DNA of 64,000 nt from CAZHGD01 sp964531735 (GTDB taxonomy: Bacteria > Armatimonadota > UBA10988): contig CAZHGD010000003.1 of assembly GCA_964531735.1 (NCBI GenBank), positions 62,001 through 126,000 on the forward strand, in the 5' to 3' direction. The first letter of the stretch is position 1, and every line of letters begins with the position of its first letter. Made by a program: the position numbers and the translations under genes. Below, in pieces: positions 1-7,663 of the stretch. Under the pieces are notes generated by a model. The model did no database searches and was not told where the DNA came from. It saw nothing but the letters and a program-made list of their open reading frames with translations.

Positions 1-1
1 G

Positions 2-2488
2 CCGACGCTCGAGGGCGTGCTGGTGGCGCGGGTGATGGCCCTGGACGCCAAGGGCGCCGTGGTGGCCACCTACGAGCCGGACATCCTCTTCCCGCCCGAA
101 TGGAACCTGCGCGAGTTGCTGTTCAGCGAGTTCGACCGGCCGCTGCCCGCGCAGATCGCCGGCCTGGCCATGCACCTCTGGCTGCCGAACCAGCTCGGCC
201 AGCCGTGCCATCTGCGCCTGCGGCGCGCCGAGGTCATCGCGCGCGAGCAGGTGCGGGCTGAGTTGCAGCCGACCGAGACGCCGCGGCCGGCGCTGCCCGT
301 GCAGCGCGTGGAGCCGGCGGACGCGGACCGCCGCTGGACCAACCTCGGTCCGGGTGGCGGCGGCTGGTACCGCGTGATGGCCATCTCGCCGCACGACGGC
401 GCCTGCTATGTCGGCGGCGACGTGGGTGGCGTCTACCGCTCGCGCGACCACGGGCGCACCTGGCAGATCCTCAACGAGGGGCTGACCAACACCTACGTCA
501 ACGCCTTCGCGTTCCACCCACGCGAGCCCGGCGTGCTGCTGGCCGGCACCGATGGCGGCGTGGCGCGGTCCACCGACGGCGGCGAGCACTGGACCATGGT
601 CCGCGCGGGCTTCCCGCCGTTGCGCACCTTCGGCCAAAGCGCGCCGGTCTCGGCGGTGGCCTTCGATCCGAGCGATCCGCGCCGGGCGCTGGCCGGCGTG
701 GGCCACGAACGCGACTTCGGCCGCCTCGGCGCCGAGACCACCGGCGGCCGCATCTACCTCAGCGACGACAGCGGGCAGACGTGGCAGCCAGTCACGCTGC
801 CCGGCGCCGAGCGGCGGTCGGTGTTCGGCTTCCTCTGGCACCCGCGCGAACGGCAGGCGGTCTTCGCCAGCACGCCCGGCGGGCTGTTCCGCAGCGCCGA
901 CCGCGGCGCGAGTTGGACTCGTTGGGGCACCGGCCTCGATGGCTACCAGACCACCTTCGCGGCGCTCTGTGCCGACCAGCCGGAGACCATGCTGCTCGGG
1001 TTCAGCCGCGGCCCGGACCAGCGCGGCGGCGCGCTGAAGTCCACCGACGGTGGCCGCACCTGGCGCCCGGCGCTCAACGGTCTGCCGCAGACCGCCGAGG
1101 CCTGGCGGCTGATCGCACATCCGACCGAGCCGCGGACGTTCTACCTCGGCTGGTACCGCCAGGGCGGCCTCCACGTCACGCGTGACGCGGGCGAAAGCTG
1201 GCAGCCGGTCAACCTGAGCCGCAACATTCGCTCGGCGTGGTTCTTCATCGGCACCGACGCCACCGGTCTGGCCATCGATCCGCGCGACCCGGCGCGGTTG
1301 GTCTACTGCAACGACATGGACCTCTACCAGACCCTCGACGCCGGTGCCACCTGGGACCAGATGTGCTGCGACCTGGCGACGCCGCCGACGGCTGACCGCC
1401 CCGCCGTCTGGCGCGGGCGCGGCGCCGAGATCCTCTGTCTGACCGGTCCGCAGGCCATCGCCGTGGACCCGAGTCGGCCGAGCACGCTCTACTTCGGCTA
1501 CTGGGACACCTGTGCCTGGAAGAGTGACGATGGCGGGCGCACCGGCTACCGCCTGACCAATGGCATCCACAGCGGCTACGGGCGCATGGGCTGCGTGCTG
1601 CTCGACCCGGCCGATCCCGACACGGTCTGGCTGACCATCGGCCAGAACTACACCGCGCAGCGCCTGTACCTGAGCGTGAATGGCGGCCGACAGTTCCGGC
1701 TGGTCGGCTACCCGGCCACCGGTCTGCCCGCCGGCGGCATCTTCACACTGGCGGTCGACCCGACCTCAGCGCGCGGGCGACGCGTGCTCTATGCCGGCGT
1801 GCAGAGCGACGGCATCTTCAAGAGCCTCGACGGCGGCTTCACCTGGCAAGCCGCCAACCAGGGTCTGCCCGCCGACAGCCGCCACATCACGCAACTGGCG
1901 GTGGATCCGCGCCGGCCGCAGACCGTCTGGGCGGTGGCCGGTGCGCACTACCATGCGGACACGCGGAAGCGGGTGGCCGGCTACATCGCGCGCAGCGACG
2001 ATGGCGGGGGCACCTGGCGTATCCTGAAGGACCGCATCGAGCCGCAGTGCCTGGCCATCGACCCGTTCGACAGCCGCCGCGTGGCCGTGGGCAACCGCAA
2101 CTTCAGTGGCCTCGGCTATCCGCAGGCGGTGTACGTGACGCGCGACGGTGGCGCCACCTGGCAGGACGTGCCCCAGGACGCCTTTGCCGCCGGCCCCGGC
2201 TCACGCGCGGGCGACCAGGGCTGGCGCTGTTACCTCACCTCGCTGGCCGCCGATGCAAGTCAGGCGGGCGTGCTCTACGCGGGCCAGTCCGACCACGGCT
2301 ACGATGTGGACAACGGCCGCGGCGTCTATGTCAGTCGCGACTTCGGGCTGACCTGGACGCCGTTCAGCCGCGACGGCCTGCACTGCCTGCGCGTCGGCAC
2401 GCTGGTGGCCGATCCGGTGAATCCGGCACGGCTGTACGTGGGCACGGGCGGCAACGGGCTGTTCCGGTGGGGGGCGGAAGGGCGGTAG
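2..2488 (+). CDS. BNR/sortilin-type beta-propeller repeat protein (5'-truncated)
   Basis: The reading frame is open to the left edge of the window, so the N-terminus is missing; about 828 codons are visible. From roughly residue 110 onward it carries about a dozen Asp-box (BNR) motifs of the form S-x-D-x-G-x-T-W, such as RSRDHGRTWQ, RSTDGGEHW, KSTDGGRTWR, KSLDGGFTWQ and VTRDGGATWQ, spaced as in sortilin/VPS10 or glycosyl-hydrolase-like beta-propellers. The first 100 residues are a different, non-repeat domain (FPPEWNLRELLFSEF). Proteins of this design are usually exported and either bind or hydrolyse polysaccharide, but the Asp box alone does not prove catalysis. The downstream 1.2 kb is nearly gene-free, so it looks like the last gene of its unit. 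Confidence 0.8.
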   Translation, partial: PTLEGVLVARVMALDAKGAVVATYEPDILFPPEWNLRELLFSEFDRPLPAQIAGLAMHLWLPNQLGQPCHLRLRRAEVIAREQVRAELQPTETPRPALPVQRVEPADADRRWTNLGPGGGGWYRVMAISPHDGACYVGGDVGGVYRSRDHGRTWQILNEGLTNTYVNAFAFHPREPGVLLAGTDGGVARSTDGGEHWTMVRAGFPPLRTFGQSAPVSAVAFDPSDPRRALAGVGHERDFGRLGAETTGGRIYLSDDSGQTWQPVTLPGAERRSVFGFLWHPRERQAVFASTPGGLFRSADRGASWTRWGTGLDGYQTTFAALCADQPETMLLGFSRGPDQRGGALKSTDGGRTWRPALNGLPQTAEAWRLIAHPTEPRTFYLGWYRQGGLHVTRDAGESWQPVNLSRNIRSAWFFIGTDATGLAIDPRDPARLVYCNDMDLYQTLDAGATWDQMCCDLATPPTADRPAVWRGRGAEILCLTGPQAIAVDPSRPSTLYFGYWDTCAWKSDDGGRTGYRLTNGIHSGYGRMGCVLLDPADPDTVWLTIGQNYTAQRLYLSVNGGRQFRLVGYPATGLPAGGIFTLAVDPTSARGRRVLYAGVQSDGIFKSLDGGFTWQAANQGLPADSRHITQLAVDPRRPQTVWAVAGAHYHADTRKRVAGYIARSDDGGGTWRILKDRIEPQCLAIDPFDSRRVAVGNRNFSGLGYPQAVYVTRDGGATWQDVPQDAFAAGPGSRAGDQGWRCYLTSLAADASQAGVLYAGQSDHGYDVDNGRGVYVSRDFGLTWTPFSRDGLHCLRVGTLVADPVNPARLYVGTGGNGLFRWGAEGR

Positions 2489-2676
2489 GCGGGGTGGGCG
2501 TCGGTGGTGGCAAGCCCGCCGCAGCGCAGGCCGCGCGGTGGCTGCAAACGGCTGCGTGCCTGTTGTGGCCTGACGGCGCGTGCCCAAGCGCTTCACCGGG
2601 CGACCATCGACGCCTGTTGGGAGGCGGGACGGTAGGAGGAGGAGAGCGGTACGGCCGAGCCGGACGACGGTTGGCA

Positions 2677-2728
2677 GCCGCCGCTCGCGCCGCGAAGGAG
2701 CAATCGCCGCCGCGGCGCGAGCGGCGGC
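2677..2728. repeat. perfect 18-bp inverted repeat (GC-rich hairpin)
   Basis: Positions 2677-2694 and 2711-2728 are exact reverse complements (18 bp) around a 16-base loop. It lies about 190 bases past the stop of the BNR protein gene and has no T-tract on either side, so it could be a factor-dependent terminator, an mRNA-stabilising hairpin or a dispersed palindromic element. The 17 bases ATCGCCGCCGCGGCGCG of its loop and right arm recur exactly at 28159-28175, between pilT and pilC. Confidence 0.7.
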
Positions 2729-2816
2729 GAGGGGGGCGGCGTTTCGGCCGCCACCCACCGGGGTATGACTCTCGTGCACCCGGCCACCAGGGGCCGGCGG
2801 CTCGCGGAGCGCAGGC

Positions 2817-2832
2817 GGTGTCTGACACACCC
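2817..2832. repeat. short GTGTC-T-GACAC palindrome
   Basis: The bases GGTGTCTGACACACCC contain a perfect 5-bp stem with a single-base loop. It lies about 30 bases beyond the stop codon of the small minus-strand gene at 2860-3093, so it may help end that transcript. The motif resembles REP-type palindromes by memory only. Confidence 0.35.
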
Positions 2833-2859
2833 AAGACACGTGACAGATAGGCCGGCGCG

Positions 2860-3093
2860 CTACGGTGGCCAGATTCGGCTGCGGGTCTGCTGGCGGCACC
2901 ACTCCGCGGCGGCCTCCCGCCAGGCGAGGGCGCGCGGTGAGGTGCGCCACCAGTCGAGCAGCCAGACCGCGACGTGGAGACAGATTCTCCACAGCTCGCC
3001 GCGGTCCTGGGCCACGCAGGCCCAGACTAGTAGCCCAAGATCAATGATCGCAATCAAGCGGCCCGCTTCAGTTGTTAGTTGCAAGATTCTCAT
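2860..3093 (-). CDS. small hypothetical membrane protein (77 aa)
   Basis: No known family is recognised. The ATG is preceded by AAGGACTGGAG, a good ribosome binding site, and the gene lies about 50 bases downstream of a near-consensus sigma70-type promoter on the same strand; these two signals are why I call it real. The product has two hydrophobic stretches, LIAIIDLGLLVWACVA (about residues 13-28) and ICLHVAVWLL (about 37-46), separated by a charged turn, then a basic, Trp-rich tail. It may be a small inner-membrane protein or a toxin-like peptide; nothing decides between these. No partner gene is adjacent, because the surrounding 1.2 kb holds no other supported frame. Its local sequence is more AT-rich than the rest of the window. 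Confidence 0.55.
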   Translation of the reverse strand: MRILQLTTEAGRLIAIIDLGLLVWACVAQDRGELWRICLHVAVWLLDWWRTSPRALAWREAAAEWCRQQTRSRIWPP

Positions 3094-3152
3094 CTCCAGT
3101 CCTTTCAGTGGTGTCTGCTAGTTGACGTAATAATCTAGTACCACTATGTATG

Positions 3153-3181
3153 ATTATATCACATTCGGGCCAACGCGTCAA
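3153..3181 (-). promoter_or_regulatory. near-consensus sigma70-type promoter
   Basis: Read on the minus strand this is TTGACG, a 17-base spacer, then TATAAT. The start of transcription would fall near 3146, giving a leader of about 50 bases before the small gene at 2860-3093. It sits in an unusually AT-rich island. Confidence 0.7.
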
Positions 3182-3189
3182 GAGCTTAT

Positions 3190-3620
3190 GTGCAATTCGA
3201 CATCCGTCATCGGCTGAAGCGGTGCTGGTTGCCAACGCGGACTCAACTGGAACGCGCCCCATAGCGCCGCACGCCGGCACCATTCGCTCGCGTGCGGACG
3301 AGGCTCGGCGCCGTCTGAGGGCACAACCGAGTGGCCGGTTGGGTGGCCAGGGACGTGCTTCGGCTCACTCAGCCGCAACGCAGGGCTGACTTGCGGTCAG
3401 TTCATCCCGCCCACCCGGTGGCGGCCGGGGCGCGGTTGGCGCGTCCCGACTCACCAGTCGCCCGCGCCCGCGCGCAGCGTGCCGTGGCGCCGCCTCGCCG
3501 CCCCAGTTCGTGACCGCCTGCGGGCCTCTCAGTGCCGGCGGATCCGCGTCGGCGGCGGCCGGTCCATGACTCTGGCGTCGACCTCGCCGCGGGCTGACGC
3601 CCAAAGCCCTACGCCTATTG
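3190..3620. other. gene-free stretch upstream of the BMC operon
   Basis: Open frames exist here on both strands, but none has a ribosome binding site, a recognisable motif or codon use convincing enough to call. I see no repeat or RNA gene in it. The only clear signals are the promoters at its two ends. Confidence 0.5.
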
Positions 3621-3625
3621 ATTTG

Positions 3626-3634
3626 TGCTATACT
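3626..3634 (+). promoter_or_regulatory. extended -10 promoter of the BMC operon
   Basis: TGCTATACT matches an extended -10 element (TGn-TATAAT type). No good -35 lies at the right distance. The implied start near 3641 leaves a leader of about 50 bases before the ATG at 3693, the first gene of the BMC operon. Confidence 0.5.
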
Positions 3635-3692
3635 GACGCCCGGCCGCCGGTGGCGGCGCCGGCCCGCGCGGGCCCAGGAAGCAGAGGTTGCC

Positions 3693-4664
3693 ATGGCTGT
3701 ACGCATCGGTTTCATCGGCACCGGCGGCATCGCCGGCGCGCACCGCAATGCTCTGAAGCAGGTTCCGAACGCCCAGATGGTGGCGTTCTGCGACGCCGAC
3801 GAGGCGCGCGCCAACGCCGCGGCCGAAGAGCACGGTGGCCAGCCCTATACCGACTACAAGGCGATGCTGTCGGACGCCAAGCTTGACGCCGTCTACATCT
3901 GCCTGCCGCCCTGCTTCCATGGCGAGTTCGAAGACGCGGTGATCGAGGCCGGGCTGCCGTTCTTCATCGAGAAGCCCATCGACATCGACCTGGCGCGCGC
4001 GCAGCGCACGCTGGCCAAGATCGAGGCCAAGGGGCTGATCACCGGCGTCGGCTACCACTGGCGCCACTACGACAGCGTCGACTGGCTGAAGGCGGCCATC
4101 GGTGACCGGCCGATCGGGTTCGGTCTGGGCTACTGGATCGGTGGCACGCCGGGTGTCTGGTGGTGGCGCAAGATGGCGACCAGCGGCGGCCAGATGGCCG
4201 AGCAGACCACGCACATCATCGACCTGGCCCGCTACTTCATGGGCGAAGTGAAGTCGGTCTACTGCCAGTACAACCTGTACCGGATGCACGAGAAGCTGGA
4301 CGGCCTGGACGTGCCGGACGCCGGCACCGCCACGCTGACCTTCGCCAACGGGTCGATCTGCCAGATCGCCACCAGTTGCGCGCTGGAAGGCTACGGCCTG
4401 GTCGGTCTCGACCTGCACTTCGGTGGCCAGGTGGCCGAGATCCGCGGCGGCAACATCGCGGTCAAGGGCGCCGGCGCCGACAACGTGGTCAACAAGAACC
4501 TGATCAACCCGACGGTGCGCGAGGACACGTTCTTCGTCAACGCCGTGGACGGCATTGGCGATCCGGCGCTCATCCGCTCGCCCTACGCCGACGGGTTGAA
4601 GTCGCTGGCGGTGTCGCTGGCGATGAACGAGAGCGCTGAGACCGGGCAGGTGGTCAGCCTGTAG
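3693..4664 (+). CDS. Gfo/Idh/MocA family NAD(P)-dependent oxidoreductase, first gene of BMC operon
   Basis: This 323-residue protein is a sugar-type dehydrogenase. It starts with a Rossmann fold (GFIGTGGIAGAHR, residues 5-17) and has the EKPIDID motif, whose Lys is the conserved catalytic/cofactor residue of the family. The C-terminal half is the usual alpha/beta substrate domain. The frame is open further upstream, but the ATG at 3693 is preceded by AGGAAGCAGAGG and begins exactly at the Rossmann strand, so I use it. It lies 23 bases before the aldolase gene and is probably co-transcribed. Its substrate is not readable from sequence; a role in oxidising or interconverting the sugar or polyol that feeds the BMC is inference from position. 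Confidence 0.88.
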   Translation: MAVRIGFIGTGGIAGAHRNALKQVPNAQMVAFCDADEARANAAAEEHGGQPYTDYKAMLSDAKLDAVYICLPPCFHGEFEDAVIEAGLPFFIEKPIDIDLARAQRTLAKIEAKGLITGVGYHWRHYDSVDWLKAAIGDRPIGFGLGYWIGGTPGVWWWRKMATSGGQMAEQTTHIIDLARYFMGEVKSVYCQYNLYRMHEKLDGLDVPDAGTATLTFANGSICQIATSCALEGYGLVGLDLHFGGQVAEIRGGNIAVKGAGADNVVNKNLINPTVREDTFFVNAVDGIGDPALIRSPYADGLKSLAVSLAMNESAETGQVVSL

Positions 4665-4687
4665 GCACCGGTGGGAGCACGCTGAGG

Positions 4688-5473
4688 ATGTTCGAAAAGT
4701 CCCAAACCGAGCTGCGCCAGGACATCTGCGAGATCGGTCGCCGAGTCTGGCAGCGTGGCTACGTTGCCTATAACGACGGCAACATCTCGATCCGCCTGGA
4801 TGGCGAGCGCGTGTTGGCCACGCCGACCGGGGTCAGCAAGGGCTTCCTGACGCCCGACATGCTGGTCATCGTCGACATGGACGGCAAGCAGCTCGAGGGC
4901 CACCTCAAGATGAGCAGCGAGATCCTGATGCATCTGGCGATGTATCGGGAGCGCTGTGACGTCGGCGCGGTGGTTCATGCGCATCCGCCGTACGCGACCG
5001 GGTTCGCGGTGTTCGGCGAAGGCTTCGACCGGCCGACGCTGCCCGAGTTCGTGGTGGCGCTGGGCGACGTGCCGCTGGCGCCCTACGGCAAGCCGAGCAC
5101 GCCGGAACTGGCCGAATCGGTGCGGCCGTACGTGGCCGACCACGACGTCTTCCTGTTGGCGAACCACGGCACGCTGTCGTTGGGCAAGGACGTCTACCAG
5201 GCCTACCACCGCACCGAGACCTTGGAGCTGTCGGCGCAGATCACCTTCATCGCGCGGATGCTGGGGCGCGAGAACGTGATCGACTCGTCGGAGGTGCCGT
5301 ACCTGCGCTCGATGCGCGAGCGGCTCGGCTTCGACTATCCGCGCGAGTGCGTGACGTTTGCGCCGGGCTCCAACACGCCGGCGCCGACGGGCGCGCCCGC
5401 GGGGAGTGAGGCGCAGATCGAGGCGTTGGTCAAGCGCGTGGCCGAGCGGGTCGTGCGCGAAATGCGCTCGTGA
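4688..5473 (+). CDS. class II aldolase (L-fuculose/L-rhamnulose-1-phosphate aldolase type), BMC cargo
   Basis: Class II aldolases of this family cleave fuculose- or rhamnulose-1-phosphate to dihydroxyacetone phosphate and lactaldehyde using zinc. The zinc ligands are visible in HAHPP and in LANHGTLS, and the family's catalytic Glu fits KMSSEI. The catalytic domain takes about 220 of 261 residues. After it comes a Pro/Ala/Gly linker and a terminal amphipathic helix, ALVKRVAERVVREMR, which looks like a BMC encapsulation peptide; a C-terminal tag of this kind is described for the planctomycete fucose/rhamnose BMC aldolase. The gene is followed 17 bases later by the first shell gene. Cargo status is inference from tail and context. 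Confidence 0.88.
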   Translation: MFEKSQTELRQDICEIGRRVWQRGYVAYNDGNISIRLDGERVLATPTGVSKGFLTPDMLVIVDMDGKQLEGHLKMSSEILMHLAMYRERCDVGAVVHAHPPYATGFAVFGEGFDRPTLPEFVVALGDVPLAPYGKPSTPELAESVRPYVADHDVFLLANHGTLSLGKDVYQAYHRTETLELSAQITFIARMLGRENVIDSSEVPYLRSMRERLGFDYPRECVTFAPGSNTPAPTGAPAGSEAQIEALVKRVAERVVREMRS

Positions 5474-5490
5474 GCTGAGGAGGGGTCCCG

Positions 5491-5844
5491 GTGGCGCAGC
5501 AACAAGCGATGGGACTGATTGAGACCATGGGGCTGTTGCCGGCCCTGGCGGCGGCGGATGCCGCGTGCAAGGCGGCCGGGGTGCGGATTGTCCGGCGCGT
5601 GCGCATGAAGGGCAGTCCGCTGACGACCATCTGGTACGAAGGCGAAGTGGCGGCGGTCACCGTGGCCATGGAGGCCGGCGCGGCCGCGGCGCGGCAGGTC
5701 GGCACGCTGATTTCGGTGCATGTCATCGCGCGTCCGGCGGAGGGTCTCGAGCCCGTGCTGGGCGCGGGCGGTGCCCCGGCACCGGCGCCGGCGCGGCGCC
5801 GCCGGGGCGGCAAAGACGGTTCTGAGGCCGTCAGCAATGGATAA
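5491..5844 (+). CDS. BMC-H shell protein with C-terminal extension
   Basis: Bacterial microcompartment hexamer-forming shell subunit of 117 residues. It starts at a GTG with GAGGAGG about 8 bases upstream. The BMC fold is clear from [17 protein letters not shown] at the start, the EGEVAAV turn and ISVHVIARP near residue 83. It differs from its neighbour in two ways. The pore-loop region reads [10 protein letters not shown] rather than the common GGG/GSG loop, and after residue about 95 there is an Ala/Pro-rich, Arg-rich tail ([13 protein letters not shown]) absent from ordinary 90-residue shell proteins. The tail may face the lumen or cytosol and bind cargo or nucleic acid; this is speculation. 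Confidence 0.93.
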   Translation: MAQQQAMGLIETMGLLPALAAADAACKAAGVRIVRRVRMKGSPLTTIWYEGEVAAVTVAMEAGAAAARQVGTLISVHVIARPAEGLEPVLGAGGAPAPAPARRRRGGKDGSEAVSNG

Positions 5845-5888
5845 TGTCGTGTCCGCCGGCATGGTGGCACGGTCTCTTGGAGGTAAGC

Positions 5889-6161
5889 ATGGCTGGTGAA
5901 GCGCTGGGTCTGATTGAGACCCGGGGTCTGGTGGGAGCGATCGAGGCGGCCGACGCGATGGTCAAGGCGGCCACGGTGGATCTGGTCGGCAAAGAGCAGA
6001 TCGGCGGCGGGTACGTCACCGTCATGGTGCGCGGTGATGTCGGCGCGGTGAAGGCGGCGACGGACGCGGGCGCGGCCGCGGCGCGCAAAGTCGGTGAGCT
6101 GATCAGCGTCCACGTGATCGCGCGGCCGCACGAAGAGCTGACCAAGATCCTCCCCGGCTAG
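5889..6161 (+). CDS. BMC-H shell protein (canonical PduA/EutM-like)
   Basis: Standard hexameric BMC shell subunit of 90 residues, the usual family length. It has [19 protein letters not shown], the pore loop [10 protein letters not shown], the [14 protein letters not shown] motif and [12 protein letters not shown]. The open frame extends 15 codons upstream, but the ATG at 5889 with GGAGG seven bases before it and a start matching the family is preferred. Together with the preceding BMC-H it could form the shell facets. No BMC-P (EutN/CcmL-type) or BMC-T gene is present in the window, so these two genes alone would not make a closed shell. Confidence 0.96.
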   Translation: MAGEALGLIETRGLVGAIEAADAMVKAATVDLVGKEQIGGGYVTVMVRGDVGAVKAATDAGAAAARKVGELISVHVIARPHEELTKILPG

Positions 6162-6186
6162 ACCGGAGACCGTCTCAGGTTGGGCC

Positions 6187-6221
6187 CTGGCGGGCAGCCG
6201 GTGCGTGCGGCTGCCCGCCAG
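6187..6221 (+). promoter_or_regulatory. 13-bp hairpin inside the BMC operon
   Basis: Positions 6187-6199 (CTGGCGGGCAGCC) pair perfectly with 6209-6221 around a 9-base loop. It falls between the shell genes and pduL and is not followed by a T-tract. It may act as a partial terminator or as a 3' protector of the shell-gene mRNA, so that shell subunits are made in excess over enzymes. The hairpin is seen directly; the function is inferred. Confidence 0.6.
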
Positions 6222-6279
6222 CGAGTGATCGTGTCGCCGTGAGACCGCGCCCGTCGCGGGCACGGTGAGGTCGGTGCCT

Positions 6280-6915
6280 ATGCAAGTGACCGATGAGCTC
6301 CTGCGGAGGGTGACCGCCGAGGTCCTGGCGGAGCTGCGGGGCGAGCCGGAGCCGATCCCGATTGGGGTCAGCGTCCGACATGTGCATCTGTGTCGGGCGC
6401 ATCTCGACGTGCTCTACGGCCCCGGCTACGAGTTGACCGTGCGGAACGAGCTCTACCAGCCCGGTTTCTACGCGGCGAACGAAACCGTCACCGTGGCGAC
6501 GCCCAAGCGGGCGCTCCATGCGGTGCGGATCCTCTTCCCGCTACGCGATCACAGCCAGGTGGAGTTGGCCCGGACCGACGCCGTGGCGCTGGGCGTCAGC
6601 CCGCCGCTGCGCATCTCGGGCGACATCCAGGGCACGCCCGGCGTGACCCTGATCGGCCCGGCGGGCTCGGTGCAGCTCGACTGCGGCATGATCATCGCCG
6701 CGCGACATGTTCACATGGACGCGGCCACCGCGACGCGCTTCGGCGTGCGCAACGGTGAGTTCATCAAGGTGTCGATTGACGGTGCGCGCGGGCTGATCCT
6801 CGATCAGGTGGCGGTGCGCGTGGGCGACGGACAGCTGCTGGAGATGCACCTGGACACCGACGAGGCCAACGCGGCCGACGTCGCCCAGGGCGTGGTGGCA
6901 CGGATGGTGCGTTGA
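6280..6915 (+). CDS. pduL: PduL-type phosphate acyltransferase (phosphotransacylase), BMC-associated
   Basis: PduL exchanges CoA on an acyl-CoA for phosphate inside microcompartments, recycling CoA. All signature blocks are present: GVSVRHVHL (about residues 29-37), LYQPGFYAANETV, SQVELARTDAVALG, IIAARHVHMD (about 138-147) and LEMHLDTDEANAA (about 187-199). The two RHVH pairs and the late His are the zinc ligands of the family. The first 20 residues (TDELLRRVTAEVLAELRG) form an amphipathic helix typical of PduL encapsulation peptides. I chose the ATG at 6280 with GTGAGG nine bases upstream; a GTG at 6265 is possible. It overlaps the next gene by four bases, so the two are translationally coupled. 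Confidence 0.94.
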   Translation: MQVTDELLRRVTAEVLAELRGEPEPIPIGVSVRHVHLCRAHLDVLYGPGYELTVRNELYQPGFYAANETVTVATPKRALHAVRILFPLRDHSQVELARTDAVALGVSPPLRISGDIQGTPGVTLIGPAGSVQLDCGMIIAARHVHMDAATATRFGVRNGEFIKVSIDGARGLILDQVAVRVGDGQLLEMHLDTDEANAADVAQGVVARMVR

Positions 6916-7655
6916 GCGATCAGGACCTGGAACGGCTGGTGGCGGCCACGGTCCGCGCGGTTCTCGAGCAGCTCCGCGCGGAGGCGCCGACTGCGCCCGC
7001 CGGTCCGTTGGTGCGCGTGCTGGTCAGTGACACCGACCGCGGGCTCGACCTGGCGGTGGCGTCGCTGAAGGCCGCTCACCTGGCCTGTCGCTGGGAGTAC
7101 GTGCTGACCACCGGCACGACGGAGCAGGTGACCGCGGCGTACCTGCGGCAGTTGGCCGGCGTCACGGCGGTGACGGACGAATCGCAGGTCGGTTGTCCGC
7201 GGGCCTGGGCGCGCGGCGCCGACGTGGTGGTGGCCGCCACGCTGGACCGGCCGAGCGCCCTGCGAGTGGCGCTGACCTGGCCGGAGACGTTTGCGAGCAA
7301 AGCCTTGTTCGAGGCGCTACGGCGCGGCCGGCCGACGGTGATCGCCACCGATGGCTTCGCGTGGGAAGCGCCGGACGCCACGCCGCAGCTCCGCTTGGCG
7401 CTGACCGAGCCGGTTGGGCGCCTGGAGGTGTTCGGGGCCACTTGCGTGGCGGCCACCGAACTGGGCCGGGCGGTGGAACTGGCGTTGCAGGGGCCGCCGG
7501 GCTTCAACGCCGCGCGCAACCGGCCGCTGATCACCGCGGAAGACGTCGAGGCCGCCGGTGGAGACCTGACACTGCCTGCCGATGCGGTGATCACACCGCT
7601 GGCGCTTGACCGCGCACGCGAGCTGGGTGTGGCGCTGCATCGCGTGCCGCACTGA
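6912..7655 (+). CDS. BMC-associated flavoprotein-like protein with EutQ-like C-terminal motif
   Basis: The 247-residue product starts at a TTG that overlaps the pduL stop (TTGA). An N-terminal amphipathic helix (DLERLVAATVRAVLEQL) resembles the encapsulation peptide of PduL. The middle looks like a Rossmann-type flavoprotein fold (VLVSDTDRG, GADVVVAATL, RPTVIATDGF). The last 45 residues hold LITAEDVEAA and ADAVITPLALDRARELGV, a motif I recall from the N-terminus of EutQ and from other BMC-associated proteins. No enzymatic activity can be assigned. Its place at the end of the BMC operon and both terminal motifs point to a lumen or shell-attached role, perhaps flavin or cofactor handling; this is inference. 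Confidence 0.6.
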   Translation: MSDQDLERLVAATVRAVLEQLRAEAPTAPAGPLVRVLVSDTDRGLDLAVASLKAAHLACRWEYVLTTGTTEQVTAAYLRQLAGVTAVTDESQVGCPRAWARGADVVVAATLDRPSALRVALTWPETFASKALFEALRRGRPTVIATDGFAWEAPDATPQLRLALTEPVGRLEVFGATCVAATELGRAVELALQGPPGFNAARNRPLITAEDVEAAGGDLTLPADAVITPLALDRARELGVALHRVPH

Positions 7656-7663
7656 GGTGGACC

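Noticed and set aside
3068..3283. Minus-strand open frame of 71 codons overlapping the promoter at 3153-3181
   Set aside because: It runs through the promoter, lacks a ribosome binding site and has no sequence character of a protein; the 77-codon gene downstream explains the signals.
3185..3610. tRNA or other structured RNA gene in the gap before the BMC operon
   Set aside because: No cloverleaf arms, CCA end or T-loop motif could be found by eye.
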